Shown here piece by piece: positions 37,268 to 48,282 of a stretch of 64,000 nt of DNA (positions within the stretch are counted from its first letter, which is position 1; each line of letters starts with the position of its first letter). The DNA lies in contig NC_133158.1 in assembly GCF_040802235.1 (NCBI RefSeq), positions 11,868,001 through 11,932,000 on the forward strand. The letters are read 5' to 3'. A program made the translations under genes and the position numbers. Under the pieces are notes generated by a model. It made no database searches. It was not told where the DNA came from and saw only the letters and a list, made by a program, of their open reading frames with translations. The stretch is from Manis javanica. Its lineage: Eukaryota > Chordata > Mammalia > Pholidota > Manidae.

Positions 37268-38305
37268 CAAATTTTAATGTTGGCTTTAAAAAATAGCTTT
37301 ATTGAAATATAATTCAAATACCACAGATTTACTCATTTAATAGTTTTTAGTATATTCAAAATGTTGTGCAACCCTCACTTTTAACTAGGTCTAAAACATT
37401 TTCATCACCCCCAAAGGAGACTGTTTCCATTAAGCACTCACTCCTTGCTTTCTGGCTCTGTGGATTTGTGTGCTGTGGATATTTCACATAAATGAAACAC
37501 ATAGTATGTGGCCTATTGTGGCTGGCTTCTTTTACTGGGTTTATTTTTGATGTTCGTCCATACTGTAGCATGTATCAGTACTTCATTCCTTTTAATGGCT
37601 GAATAATATTCCATTGTGTGGGTATATTTATCCATTTATCACTTGATGCACACCTAGGTTCCTTGCACCTTTTACCTTTTGTGAATAACACTGTTCTGAA
37701 CATTGGTGTACAAGGATCTTTTTGAATTCCTGCCTTCAGTTCTTTTGAGTATATGCCAAGAGGTGGAACTGCTGGATCATACTATAATTTGGTGTTTAAC
37801 TTGTTGAGAAGCTGCCAAATGGTTTTCCATAGGGGCTACATCATATTACATTCTCACCAGCAATGTAAAAGAATTCCGACCTCTCTACATCCTTGCCAAC
37901 ACTTGTCATTTTATGTTTTTGCTTGTTTGTTTTTATTTACTTAATAGCCACCCTATTGGATGTGTAGTATGTCATTGTATTTTTTATTTGTTATGTCTCT
38001 AATGACAAATAATATTGAACATCTTTTCATTTGTTTGTTGGTCATTTGTACTATCATCTTTGGAGAATTGTCTGTTGAGATCCTTTGCTCATTTGAAAAT
38101 TGGATTATTCGTTTTTGAGTTTTAAGAGTTCTTTATACATTTTAGATATAAGTCCCTTGTCAGTATATATGATTTGCAAACACTTATTCTGTGTGTGAGT
38201 CATCTTTTCATTTTCTTGAAGGTGTCCTTTGAAAGCATAAAAGTTTAATAATTTTGGTGAACTCCACTTCATCAATTTGGCTCTGCTTTTTAAGAAATAC
38301 TTGGT
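37268..38305 (-). mobile_element. Old L1M, 3' half in reverse
   Basis: On the plus strand one sees GCTTTATTGAAATATAATTCAAATACC, AATAATATTCCATTGTGTGGGTATA, TTCTTTTGAGTATATGCCAAGAGGTGGAACTGCTGGATCA and GTCCTTTGAAAGCATAAAAG. This is L1 ORF2 and 3' UTR read backwards. It has many stops and is far older than the L1 at the right end of the window. Confidence 0.85.
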
Positions 38306-39254
38306 AAGTTGGATTCCAGCCTACTAAACATCCACTTGTGATTGGTGCTCAGCCACCACTGCCCCCAGAAACCATTTGGAAAAATCCTATTGTAAAAAAA
38401 TCCTTTGAAAAATACTGTTTTCTGAAGTGGAGAGGGGCAAGAAACTGAAAAGCAGCCAAGGTAGATTTCTTACTAGTAACAGCTTTGTTATGGTTCACCT
38501 TTTCTGTTCCTAAGTTCCTTCACTTTGAGCAGTTTGCAGGGGAGGACAATGTGGCAGAGAGTGAGGATCAAGGCCTCTGGGTCCTGCAGATTTTATGATG
38601 ATCAAAACAGAGGCTAATTAGGTTAAAATGAAAGGTCAGATATTTTACCTTGAGTCATAGATGGTGCTGTTTCAAATCAGAATGTTTGTGGGAATGTAGT
38701 AGTTGTTTCTGGGAGGAAAGGTCTGGGGATCATCACATCAAGAAAGTCGTTTGGATTAAGGTCTTCCCTTTTATATCAGAAAATATGTGTTTGGGTTGGG
38801 GGTTGAAGACAGGGAACCATATTCATTCATAGTCATTTGTTCACATGTTAGTGAAAGGTAGTTAAATCTGCATACCATTTATCTCTATCAAGAAAAGTAA
38901 GGTTTTATTTTGGATGTGAAAAGGGGATGTAAACTTTTCTGGAATAGTCTGTCCTTTGGAAAGCTAGAACTTTGCTAAGGAAAGGGGGAAGAAAGGTCTG
39001 TGTTGTCCCCTCCTCTTGCACTAACACCCTTGTGCTGTAAGTCCAAAGGTTCAGCTGTAAGGCATTTTACTGACCGGCTTGGGGACCTGGCCACCACACA
39101 TATTATGGTTTGTGAGGAGGTGGGTTCCAAGTTCCAAATGACACCCTTATGCTGAAATGCAGACTTGATCCAGGGAGACTAAGTGTGCATCTCATTGCCA
39201 CTTTGATTTCAGAGCATATACTCTTTTAATCCCAGAACATGGAAGTCCTGTGAT

Positions 39255-39690
39255 TTTTAGGTGGGGATGAGTTCCCATGTACTTAGTGTAAAGGACCAGG
39301 AAAGATTTCATTAAACACATGAATGTGAGGAGGACTTGATTGAAAGGTAGGATTTCAGCCAATGAGAGAAAATATTGTATCAACAAAGGCTTGGGAGCTG
39401 GGATCTGGAGGGGGAGCATATTTGCAACTGTGAATTGATCATTTCGGTTGGTTCATAGAGTATCTGCTGGAGGAGACATTGTAGACATAGTGGAGCTGGG
39501 GCTCAGGGCAACTATAGATGGCCTCGAATGCTAGTAGAGAAGTTTTTATTAAATTCAGTGGTCAGTGGGGAGCCCCTTAGAAGTGTTGGATCAAGGACTG
39601 ACATAACTAAAGCCATGCTTCATTCTGCAAGACTGATCTGACAATATGGTATGGATAGATTAGGAATGGGGTTTACCGTGTGACAGGCAG
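39255..39690 (-). repeat. L2 internal fragment
   Basis: The order GGATTTCAGCCAATGAGAG, CAACAAAGGCTTGGGAGCTGGGATC, GTCAGTGGGGAGCCCCTTAGAAG and GACTGACATAACTAA parallels the LINE2 3' region in reverse. Confidence 0.5.
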
Positions 39691-39699
39691 GGTGCTAAT

Positions 39700-39900
39700 A
39701 ATAACTGACACTTGGAGGGTGCTTTTTCACTATCAACTTTCTTATTATGCCTCATGAACTAGATATTCTGTTATACTCATTTTGTAGATGAAACAGGCAC
39801 AGAGAGGTTAAGTGATTTCCCCAGAGTTAAACAGCTAGTAAGTGGTAGACCTGGGATCCAACCTGGGTAGATTGGCTCTAGAACCCATGCTCTTAAACTG
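39700..39900 (-). repeat. MIR SINE
   Basis: CTCATTTTGTAGATGAAACAGGCACAGAGAGGTTAAGTGA, ACAGCTAGTAAGTGGTAGACCTGGGATCCAACC and a CCCATGCTCTTAA end make this a nearly complete reversed MIR. Confidence 0.85.
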
Positions 39901-42014
39901 CTGGGCACAGAAGATGATGATATTTATAGTCACTTCAGTAAAAGCTCTGTTAGTACAAAGGTGACGGGGAATAATTTTTAACAGTGTGTTTCGTCTTTGC
40001 ATTTTATTGCATCTGAGGCAGTTCACCAGAACTCTAACTATACATACAGTCAACCTCTTTTTACAGCTAAATGTTGGTCCGACTTTTCCATTCTTTTCCT
40101 ACAGTTGAATCCTTTCTATTATTATTATTTTTTTAACTACTTAACCTAAAGGCTTTAAATAAAGATTTTAAATCAGGTTTGTCCATAGTTTAAAATTACA
40201 GATCTGTATTAAATCTCTAGAAACATTTGGGCATTATTCAGTTTATAGTTACAATTTAATACCTTTTATGTGTGCATTTCTAAATTTTGTTCTCCTTTCA
40301 AAATAGTTTGCTATTACTGGTGAATGTTTCCTTGGGAGAATTCATATGCAGCTACACATGTGATGAAGAAAACTCCAAATTCAGAGCTTTGAACTCCTTA
40401 GCAAATGACACAGTTTGAATAATGAATACATGCACAGGTTAAGTTTTTAAAAATTTCCCTCATATTTAAATCTCCACTTTTGCAACTGTCCTTAGTACTC
40501 CTAATTTTGCACTTGATTGTCAGCAATTCCAGCCACTGAGCTGACAAATTCAACTTCGTTCTTCCACTCTTCTCCCCCTACTTGAATATTGATGCATTCA
40601 TGACAGACTGTAAGGTATTTTACCAAAGGGGGCACAGTTAAAGAGGGGCCTTGCCTGCCATACTCCATAGAAAATAGCCTAGTGCTTTCTGGGAGAAGAA
40701 AGGAGGAAAGAGGAAGGAGAGAGGTGTAGTCAGAGGAGGGAGAGAAATTGTGAACAAAGACTCAGCAAATTTTAGGAAGATATAAAGAAACCAAAGCCAA
40801 CAAACACATTACTAAGTGAGTGTGTCTGAGTTTCTTGTTACTCAAACGACTGCAGTCCTTTGGGGTTGATAATGGAGAATCTCTGTTACCAACCCTGTAA
40901 TTTGTACAGATAAATATACTGTAGTTACTATTTTTCAAGTTTATTAAAATGCTGCTTTGGGACCAGTGGTTTTTTCCAAATAAAAAGCTGGTTGTGTGGG
41001 GTCTTGCATCTTAGAACTAAGTTTTGGACAGTTTCAGTCATTTTACATTAAACCTGATTTAAAGTATGGAAAGATCAAAATCCCACCTTCACTATTTTTT
41101 TGCACTTAGCCTTTGGCCTTTGAACAAAGCGATTTACAAGTGAATTTGCTGTGCAAGAATCCTTTTTGTAAAGAGAGTCCTTGTTACTCTTGGCACCTAC
41201 TGGGAACATCCCTAAATTTGGATGGTGAAGTAAGGCCATATTTTAAATACATCCCTGGAAGGGATGAAATGCTCAGAATTTGGCAGCATTACACTTCTGA
41301 CAGACTAGTTCTTAAGTCACATACAATCTAATTGGTGGTGACAGCTTTTTCATAAGAGCATTTTGATGAATTAAAATTGCCTACTTCTTCTGTTATATAC
41401 TCAGTGAAATTACTATGTTGTGTTCACCCTCGTGCCTAGAGAGTGTGTGGTATGTGGAAAGTGTGGAAGTCTTTGATGAAATGAATCCTCATTACTTAAA
41501 CCTTATAAGCCATACCATTTGTCTGTGCAGATACTGAAGCTCCTCAGAGCTGTATCTGAAGTGCACTGGCAGACCTGGTTGATCATACACAAGACTATTT
41601 AGGTAAGAAGTCACCAGGTTATTATGGCCTGGTAGGTAAAACCAAGTATTTGAGTTTCTGTTGTACTCTTGTTTATAGACAGTGTCTTTTGTATAAGGAG
41701 CACTTCTAAAATGATGCCCAAATTTGAATATCAGAGCACTGTACTTTCTCAGCTAGTAATTTTGACTTTTGTTGGTGACTCATTTGAACTATTGGGAAAC
41801 ACTAACTATGGCTATCAGAAACTACCTTGGTCTGGAAAGGGTTAGAACTTTCTTAAGGGTGAAAAGAGTGTGGTAAAATGTGCTGGCGGTAGCAGAGGAG
41901 AATTGGTGGGGAGGTGACAGGAATTGCCTGTCATTTTCTTGGTCTTCACATCTTCAACTTGAGAATAAATTTCTCAGATAAGAATTGGTTTGAATTGCTC
42001 AGTTTTATAGAAGA

Positions 42015-42190
42015 CACTTATTTATAGTGTTTGTGTTAAGCTTTATACCAAGTACTTTCCATGAACCTTTTCACGTAATCCTCAGAATTTGCTTTTGTCT
42101 TTTGCAGATTAGGAAACTGAGGTGTAGGTAGATGAGGTACCTTGCTCAGGTTACACAGCCTAGAAGTGAAAGAGCCAGTATATGAATGCA
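42015..42190 (-). repeat. MIR SINE
   Basis: CACGTAATCCTCAGAATTTG, GCAGATTAGGAAACTGAGGTG and CTCAGGTTACACAGCCTAGAAG give MIR in reverse. Confidence 0.8.
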
Positions 42191-42194
42191 GAAA

Positions 42195-42350
42195 GAAGTC
42201 GTAGGGACTGGTTCCAGAGCATTCCCTTACTTTCCTTATCTGTAAATTGCAAGTAGTACAACTTACACCTTACACAGTTGTGAATATTGATTGACATAAT
42301 GCAGTAAAGTACCTATAACAATGCTTGGCACCTAGTAGATGCTCAATAAT
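42195..42350 (+). repeat. MIR SINE
   Basis: TTCCTTATCTGTAAATTGCAAGTAGTAC, TGTGAATATTGATTGACATAATGCAG and TGCTTGGCACCTAGTAGATGCTCAATAA form the sense 3' half of MIR, immediately next to a reversed copy. Confidence 0.7.
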
Positions 42351-42433
42351 TGATTAATAATTTCTTTTAACTTACTATAATAATGCTAAGAAAATACTTA
42401 GTATTTTTCACTTTAACCCCTGTTGTGTGTGTT

Positions 42434-42457
42434 TTATTATTATTATTATTATTATTG
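42434..42457 (+). repeat. (TTA)n microsatellite
   Basis: About eight ATT/TTA units. Confidence 0.9.
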
Positions 42458-45009
42458 AACCAGTAAACAACTTTGAAAAAAAAAAAAGATGTATCAAGCA
42501 GGGATAAGGACAGCAGTTGAAGTATTATAAATTGCCATATTGATCTCTAGTGGCTAAAAGTCCTGTCAGTGAATCTTGAAGTATGTTCACATGTGAAAAG
42601 GGGGAAATCGAGCAGGGCATTGAGGAAGTGGGACTGTGCTTCACCTTTTCCATTCTCCTTACTTTTGTTCTCGCTGTATATTCAGGGATCAAAAGGGCTG
42701 TGCTGTGTAGACAATTTCCCTTTGGTATTTATATAGCTGGGTTACCCTAAACTTTTCTTTTTAAACAGCAGCTCCAAATGCTATTAAAATTCAAATTTTT
42801 TTGCTTATCTTAAATATATGAATAAAAAATTCAAAGTATTTAATAAACTACATACTTTAGGAAAAACAAAGAAGTTGAATGTTTCTATGTAATTCTGCAG
42901 ATTTTTCAGCAGTTTGGGATGAATGAAAAATTTTAAGTGCATTGGGCATATCCAAGTTTGAGAGCCTGGGTCAAAGTTTGGAACCCTATTGTTTCTAATG
43001 GAATGATATATTTTAGCCATGTACATTTCTCATTGGTACTCTTACACAGGAAGTTAAAGCTTTAGAAACGATTCGTTTTTTATCTAATCATTTCTACTAT
43101 TTTGGTTTTTTACTACTTCTTAGATGAGAAGAGGAAGCATCCATAGTTTGACTTTTTGGAACTTACGTTTACGTGCAATCCAGGAAAAATTTTACATATT
43201 TATTTCTAAATCTTTTTAAATACAAAAATTCATAAATTTATTCTAAAATTTAAAAAATTTAGACCTAAAACGAACCCTTTCTACATGATCCCTCCTTAGG
43301 TGCAGGTTGCTGCAACATTTCCTTACTATTTTTTTACTCTTTAAACATTGTTTCTGCAAGTTGGACTTTGTTTCTTTAGCAGAGAACTTGGCCACCTCTG
43401 TCACACCAAATGTTCTAGATAAAACGCATGAATAAACCCTCTTCCTCCCCACCTAGAGCAAGTACCTGTAAGCAAGGAGCTACCACACATGTGCCATGGG
43501 AGTACTGATATTACTGCCCCGTGAAACAATCACAACCCTTATTTCTGTATCAGCCTTCATATTCTCACTTCACTTTGAAATAACAGTAATAATACAAACA
43601 CTTGTTGAAAGTCCTTGGTGTGATCTGTTTCTGTTTCAAGCATGCTTTAGTTCATTAAGCAGTCTTTTATTTTACCGTCTTATCGCTTAAGCAAAATCTT
43701 TGCGCAGTATGTGTGTGTTGCGGAGGGGTGCTACACTTTGTGTGCCAATGCTTTATTAGTGAACAAAATTTGACAGGAAATAGTATTTTCTAAACACCTT
43801 TTCCAGGAATACTGTACATTCCCTTAAGCCCTGGGTTCCCGCCCTGCCCAAGACAACCATAAAGAAAGACCAACAACTCGAATTAAAATTGGATCACATT
43901 TTAAAAGGGCAATATTTTATTTCGGGGTGAATGCATCACTTCCAGGAGCAATGGAAGGGGAAATAGAGAAATTTCGGGTAGTGACTCCAAAGCACGTAAA
44001 CGGATTCACCTCGGTCTCTCTCTCTCCTCCACTCCCTACCCTGATCTCATGGTCTCCTCTTTGCTGAACTCGAAGTTCAGGGCCCCCAGGCGCACGCTGT
44101 GACCTCTAGTGGTAAGCGTGGGTCGAACACACGGCTTTGAGCTGTGACACCTGGGACGGCACCTGGGCCGCATTTCCTTGCCTGCCCGGGGTTTCCTGCA
44201 CCGGAGGCGTGCGCTCGGCGGCGGCTTCCCATTCACGCTTTTGACAGCTGCGCGGCCGCCCGCGAGCGCGGAACACACTGCTACCTGCGCCAGCGCTTGC
44301 GCCCCGGGTCCCGATATCCGGGCGGGAGGGCCCGACGGCGACAGCACTCGGTGGTGCCCCGGCTCCTCCTCCATAGGTGGCTGCCTTTCCGACTTCGTCC
44401 CTGGCTCCACTCCGGGGGCTTGACGTGCAAACTTCGCCCGTGCGAGCTGAGAGGGAGGGACCGGCGAGGGGGAGGAGGCGGCGGGAGGCGCCTCCGCTTA
44501 AGGGAGCCGGCCGGGCGCCGCCGCTCGGACGGACGCGCGGACGGAAGGAAAGAGCGGGGCCGCCGGGCCCGGCCCGGGGATGCGAGCGGCCTCAGGGTGG
44601 GCAGCCCGAGGGCCGGGGGTGCGTCTTCGGGCCTCCCCGCCAGGGGCAGCCGCGGCGGGGCGGGGGCGGCTCCAGGCGCCGGCCTCTCGGCCCGCGTTTC
44701 CGCGGCAGAGGCAGGCAGGGTCCCCGCGTCGTGGTGGCGGCCCGCCGGCGGCTCGTCCCCTCCCCCGAGGGGCCGCCGGAGTCGAAAGCGAAAGCGAGCC
44801 CGCGCCGCGGACTTTGCGCCGGGGCGGAGTGGGGGGGGGGTGGTGGCCGGGGAGGAGGCGACCGCGGGGTGGGTAGCCGGGGGCGCTGTCAGCGCGCTCC
44901 ACCCGGCCCGCGGGCCGCGCACGCCGCCGGAACTCCCCGGCGCCTCCTTAAAAGCGGCCCCCGCGCGACTCTTTTCCCCCTTTTTTGTTACATTGTAGGA
45001 GCGGAAAGA

Positions 45010-45295
45010 ATGTCGGAGCGGGCCGCGGATGACGTCAGGGGGGAGCCGCGCCGAGCGGCGGCGGGCGGAGCAGCGGCCGCGGCCGCCCGGCAGCAGCAAG
45101 CTCCGCAACCCCAGCGGCAGCCGCCGCCGCGGCGCCTACGGCCGGAGGACGGCGGCCCGGGCGCCGCCTCCACCTCGGCCGCTGCCGCCGCCATGGCGAC
45201 TGTCGGGGAGCGCAGGCCCCTGCCCAGTCCAGAGGCGATGCTGGGACAGTCGTGGAATCTGTGGGTCGAGGCTTCGAAACTTCCTGGGAAGGACG
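45010..45295 (+). CDS. ATXN7: Ataxin-7, codons 1-95 plus one base
   Basis: Ataxin-7 is the SAGA subunit that tethers the USP22 deubiquitinase module (with ATXN7L3 and ENY2) to the co-activator; it acts in the nucleus on histone H2B ubiquitin. The translated start MSERAADDVRGEPRR is that of ataxin-7, and the exon continues to VEASKLPGKD. The ATG context is A at -3. Residues 21-26 are six alanines and 28-30 are QQQ. Residues 38-40 are PPP and 57-61 are five alanines. From residue 62 (MATVGERRPLPSPE) the sequence is the conserved N-terminal block. The tract that expands in human spinocerebellar ataxia 7 is here only CAGCAGCAA. The catalytic partners, the zinc-finger block and the SCA7 domain lie in later exons outside the window. 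Confidence 0.95.
45091..45099 (+). repeat. Residual polyglutamine tract of ATXN7
   Basis: Codons 28-30 are CAG CAG CAA (three glutamines), followed by Ala-Pro-Gln-Pro-Gln-Arg-Gln. Human alleles have roughly 4-35 CAG units here (from established knowledge). Two CAGs followed by CAA and GCT give no pure run that could readily expand. Confidence 0.95.
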
Positions 45296-45511
45296 GTGAG
45301 TGTCCACGCCCTCCTCGCCCCACGCCCCACGCCCCCATCCTCCTGCCCGTCGCTCCCCTCCCCCAGCCCTGTGACCCGCCCCCTCGGGGTCAGAGATGCT
45401 ATCGCGCGGTGGGGAACGCGGAGGTGCCCGCACCTACCCCGTGCGTGCGTGAGCGTGCGTCACGTTGCCGGCCACTGACCTGCCTCTCCCCTCCTCCTGT
45501 GTATCTCCTAG
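45296..45511 (+). other. ATXN7: ATXN7 intron 3 (216 bases, open in frame)
   Basis: The intron has a GTGAGTG donor and a CCCTCCTCCTGTGTATCTCCTAG acceptor (AG 45,510-45,511). It is GC-rich and very short compared with its neighbours. Its length is a multiple of three, and the reading frame passing through exon 3 has no stop in it, so retention would insert 72 residues rich in proline and arginine. Confidence 0.9.
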
Positions 45512-45580
45512 GGACGGAATTGGACGAAAGTTTCAAGGAGTTTGGGAAAAACCGTGAAGTCATGGGGCTCTGTCGCGAAG
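45512..45580 (+). CDS. ATXN7: Ataxin-7 exon 4, codons 96-118
   Basis: After the split glycine the exon reads TELDESFKEFGKNREVMGLC, then RE and one base of the next codon, before a GTGAGTCC donor. This is the start of the conserved block that binds into the SAGA deubiquitinase module. The next expected exon (beginning with the split Asp codon and the PIF motif region) was not found in the following 18 kb, in keeping with a large intron 4 in human. Confidence 0.93.
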
Positions 45581-47048
45581 GTGAGTCCAGCCCCCGATGG
45601 GGTTTCTGCAGATCCTGGGGAAGTTTCCTTGCCGAATTCACCAGGGTGGGGAACTTCAGCTCCCCTTACCCACTCCTCTCCGCACGCGAGGATGCTGTGA
45701 GGAGGAAGGTGGAGAACTGAACATTTGGAAGACCTGGTTTCCAGAGGTTTCCTGTAATGGGGAGCGTCCTGAACCCCTTGCCGGGTGGGAGGACCTGCCG
45801 TAGGACAGCTTGAGCGGCACTGCTCACTCATGAGCACTGGGAATGGGCAGTGCGTTTAACCCGGATCATTTCAGGTCTGAGGCCCTTATGGAGAAACACA
45901 AGCGGAGAAAGGGATTTTCCGCTTTCAAAAACATTTCCACAGTGCTTTAGGGGGCTCTGAAAAGGAAACCTTGCCACGATAAATTTTCTGCTGTCAGTGA
46001 GAAGCTAATTTCAAACTTTAAAAAAGTCGGCGCTTTACCTGTGTAGCCTTTTTCTGTGGGATTTAATTTACATAGTTTAGGGTGCTACAGAAGAATCACC
46101 ACAACTGAGGAGCAAGTGGTCAGACTTTTTTTGTGAGCTGACAAGAAAAAGGGCAGCATTTTATATGGTGGAACTAGCCTTTAGTGCTTAGAGCTAGTGA
46201 AATAGCTGGAATTATTGGTCAGTTTTTAATAAAAACTGGTAGAAGGATACTCTAGGGAAATACTTGCAACCTACATGTGTGCCATTAAATGAAAGTCAAG
46301 TATCTAGAAACCCTGACTTTTTCTTCAGATTTCCTATGTCTTTGAATAGCAAATGCCCTGTGTTGTCTAATGCGGTGCCAGGCCTGAGCATACTGTGGTC
46401 AGAAAGGACTTATGGAGGCCAGTCAACCATAGGTTCAGGTAAAGTCATTCTTTCAGTGATAGTAAGGACAAGATCTTGAGTGAGGTTTGGTATTCAAAAT
46501 ACTGAATTTATATGCCCTGGTGCAGTTTCATTTTCTGTGTAGCCATTTATTTTCCCATACTGTCCAGGACCCAAAAGCAGATAGAACTGTGGTGCATGGA
46601 ACATTTTAAAACCCAGAGTCGACCCATTGTTACTCTGTCTCCACACAAACTGTTTCTTTTTAGTGTCTGCCTTTTCTTCACGATCACCATTTTGGTTTTT
46701 TGAACTGACCACTTGTTAGCTTGTTGGCACTGGGAGGAAGAGTAATACCAGTGGCAGCTCTCAGCTTCCAGTTGGAACAGATTATAGAGCAAGTGAGTTG
46801 CTTTTGAAAATGAGAATCCCTGTTTGAGAGCAGAGGGAAGAGAGGGAAAGCAAAGGACTTGCTGGCGATGTCGCAATAGGAAAAATCAGTTGTTAGTCCA
46901 GTTTTAGTGTTGGATTGGCAGCCCGCCTGAGCTTAAAAAATTAAAATCACTAGGTGGCAACTCTCATAGGAAGCAGTTGAAGTAGAGCATTAGAGGATCT
47001 GACCCGCTCTTCTCTTGTTCTGTTTTCCTTCTCTGAGTATGGATTCAT

Positions 47049-47132
47049 TTCCCATAAAGGGTGCCTAAATCTGTGCAAAAACAGGGTGCACTTCCCATAA
47101 AGCGTTCCTAAATCTGTGCAAAAACAGGGTGC
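47049..47132 (+). repeat. 43-base tandem duplication
   Basis: Copies at 47,049-47,089 and 47,092-47,132 share TTCCCATAAAG and CCTAAATCTGTGCAAAAACAGGGTGC, with two differences in 41 bases. It is two copies only. Confidence 0.95.
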
Positions 47133-47869
47133 TAATTATTGGTAATTCCCCTATAGAAGATGAGTACGTGTATTAATGTTTCACTGGACATCTTGGTCTG
47201 GACTGAGACCCAGCCAAATTTAGTGACCTGGACCCACTTTTTGCTGTGTTTATTCTCTGCTGGGATACATTCATCAGTAGCTTTTATCATGAAGATCTAA
47301 AACCTCTTAACCATCTTGAGGCAAAAAGCAGTTATAAATGGTTGTGTGTGCTTTAGACTTGTCAAATTATGATGATTGTTAGAGGTATCATTTTTTAAAA
47401 GCTCTCCATTCAGAGGATGCTGAAGTGTCCAGGGTGGATGAAACTGAGTGTTTCCAAGACTGAAGTTTTTATTTCTCTCAGTTCTTTATTCATTTGTAAC
47501 TATGAATTTTCTGGGACAGTTTAAAAATCCAAGCATGAGGATATTCAACACTTTCACAGTAGGCTTTTGTTTTTCTAACAGTTCATTTCAGGCTGCTTAA
47601 GAAATGAAAATACATTTTAAAATTATCAAAAATTGTTTGACAGTATTAAACTTTCTTTGTCTTCAGTTAAGGTTATCTCCTATCAGAAAAAAAGAAATCT
47701 CTAGTAATTCCTCTTGTCAACATGTTAAATTGAGAAGAACTGTGTAGATAAATCAATCATCTGAACGAATAGAAATCAGAAACTCCATCTTGGAAGATGG
47801 CTAGGAATATGGACCAAACTTCCTGAATTCTCCAGTTCACAATTGTGGACCTAGGAGTTTGAAAACTCC

Positions 47870-48005
47870 TAACCTTGCGCTAGTCATTTCATTTCTCAGA
47901 ATCCAGCCTTCCTACTTTGTAAAAGAAGAGAATACCTACTTCCCAAAGTTGTTACAGGGGTTGAAATTAAACTAGATAACATGTGGAAAATGACTCAATG
48001 CATAC
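47870..48005 (+). repeat. MIR SINE 3' half
   Basis: TAGTCATTTCATTTCTCAGAATCC, AAAAGAAGAGAATACCTACTTCCCAAAGTTGTTACAGGGG and ATTAAACTAGATAACATGTGG follow MIR in sense. Confidence 0.65.
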
Positions 48006-48240
48006 TAATTCCTTTCAGCTTCTAATAATCTTAGACTTGATTTCCTACGTTGATATTTTCTAGATGAGGTAATTTTAACCTGGGACTTGAATGGGCTTCA
48101 GAGTTGTATGCTTGAATGCTAAAGTTGTATGCAGAATAATTTGTGTTGTCTACTTTCCAGGGAAGGTGTCCACGGTTTCACTTGGCTTCTCAAGGATACT
48201 TCACGTATCTCTCATCAAAATTCAAAGGATCGGATCTCTG

Positions 48241-48279
<39 letters not shown>

Positions 48280-48282
48280 TTT
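48241..48282 (+). repeat. (TC)n microsatellite with T tail
   Basis: Roughly 15 TC units are followed by 12 T. Confidence 0.95.

Larger units (their letters stand above)
33896..44998 (+). other. ATXN7: ATXN7 intron 2
   Basis: This is 11.1 kb of mostly repeat-derived intron: L2 (35,028-35,720 and 39,255-39,690), L1 fragments (36,020-36,640), a 1 kb reversed L1M (37,268-38,305), and MIR copies near 36,950, 39,700 and 42,000-42,350. From about 44,140 the base composition changes abruptly to the second CpG island. The acceptor at the right end is TTTTTTGTTACATTGTAG, with AG at 44,997-44,998. I see no other exon. Confidence 0.75.
44999..45295 (+). other. ATXN7: ATXN7 exon 3 (first coding exon)
   Basis: The exon begins after ATTGTAG (AG 44,997-44,998), has 11 bases of leader (GAGCGGAAAGA), and ends at 45,295 before GTGAGTG. 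It carries the start codon, the glutamine tract and the first alanine and proline runs. The exon end splits a glycine codon (one base in exon 3, two in exon 4). Confidence 0.92.
44140..45480 (+). promoter_or_regulatory. ATXN7: Second CpG island: candidate internal ATXN7 promoter
   Basis: GC and CpG content rises sharply at about 44,140 and falls after 45,480, enclosing exon 3. In human, an alternative promoter in intron 2 next to the repeat exon and a convergent antisense non-coding RNA have been described, with CTCF sites flanking the repeat. The island here is in the same place. Possible CTCF-like words are CCTCTAGTGG at about 44,104 and TTTAGGGGGC at about 45,945, but both are weak guesses. 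Long open frames on both strands of the island result from GC-rich composition. Confidence 0.65.

Noticed and set aside
44281-45108. A 275-codon minus-strand frame opposite ATXN7 exon 3
   Set aside because: It is the mirror of the GC-rich exon and island, with repetitive Pro/Arg/Ala composition. An antisense RNA is known in human here, but it is non-coding.
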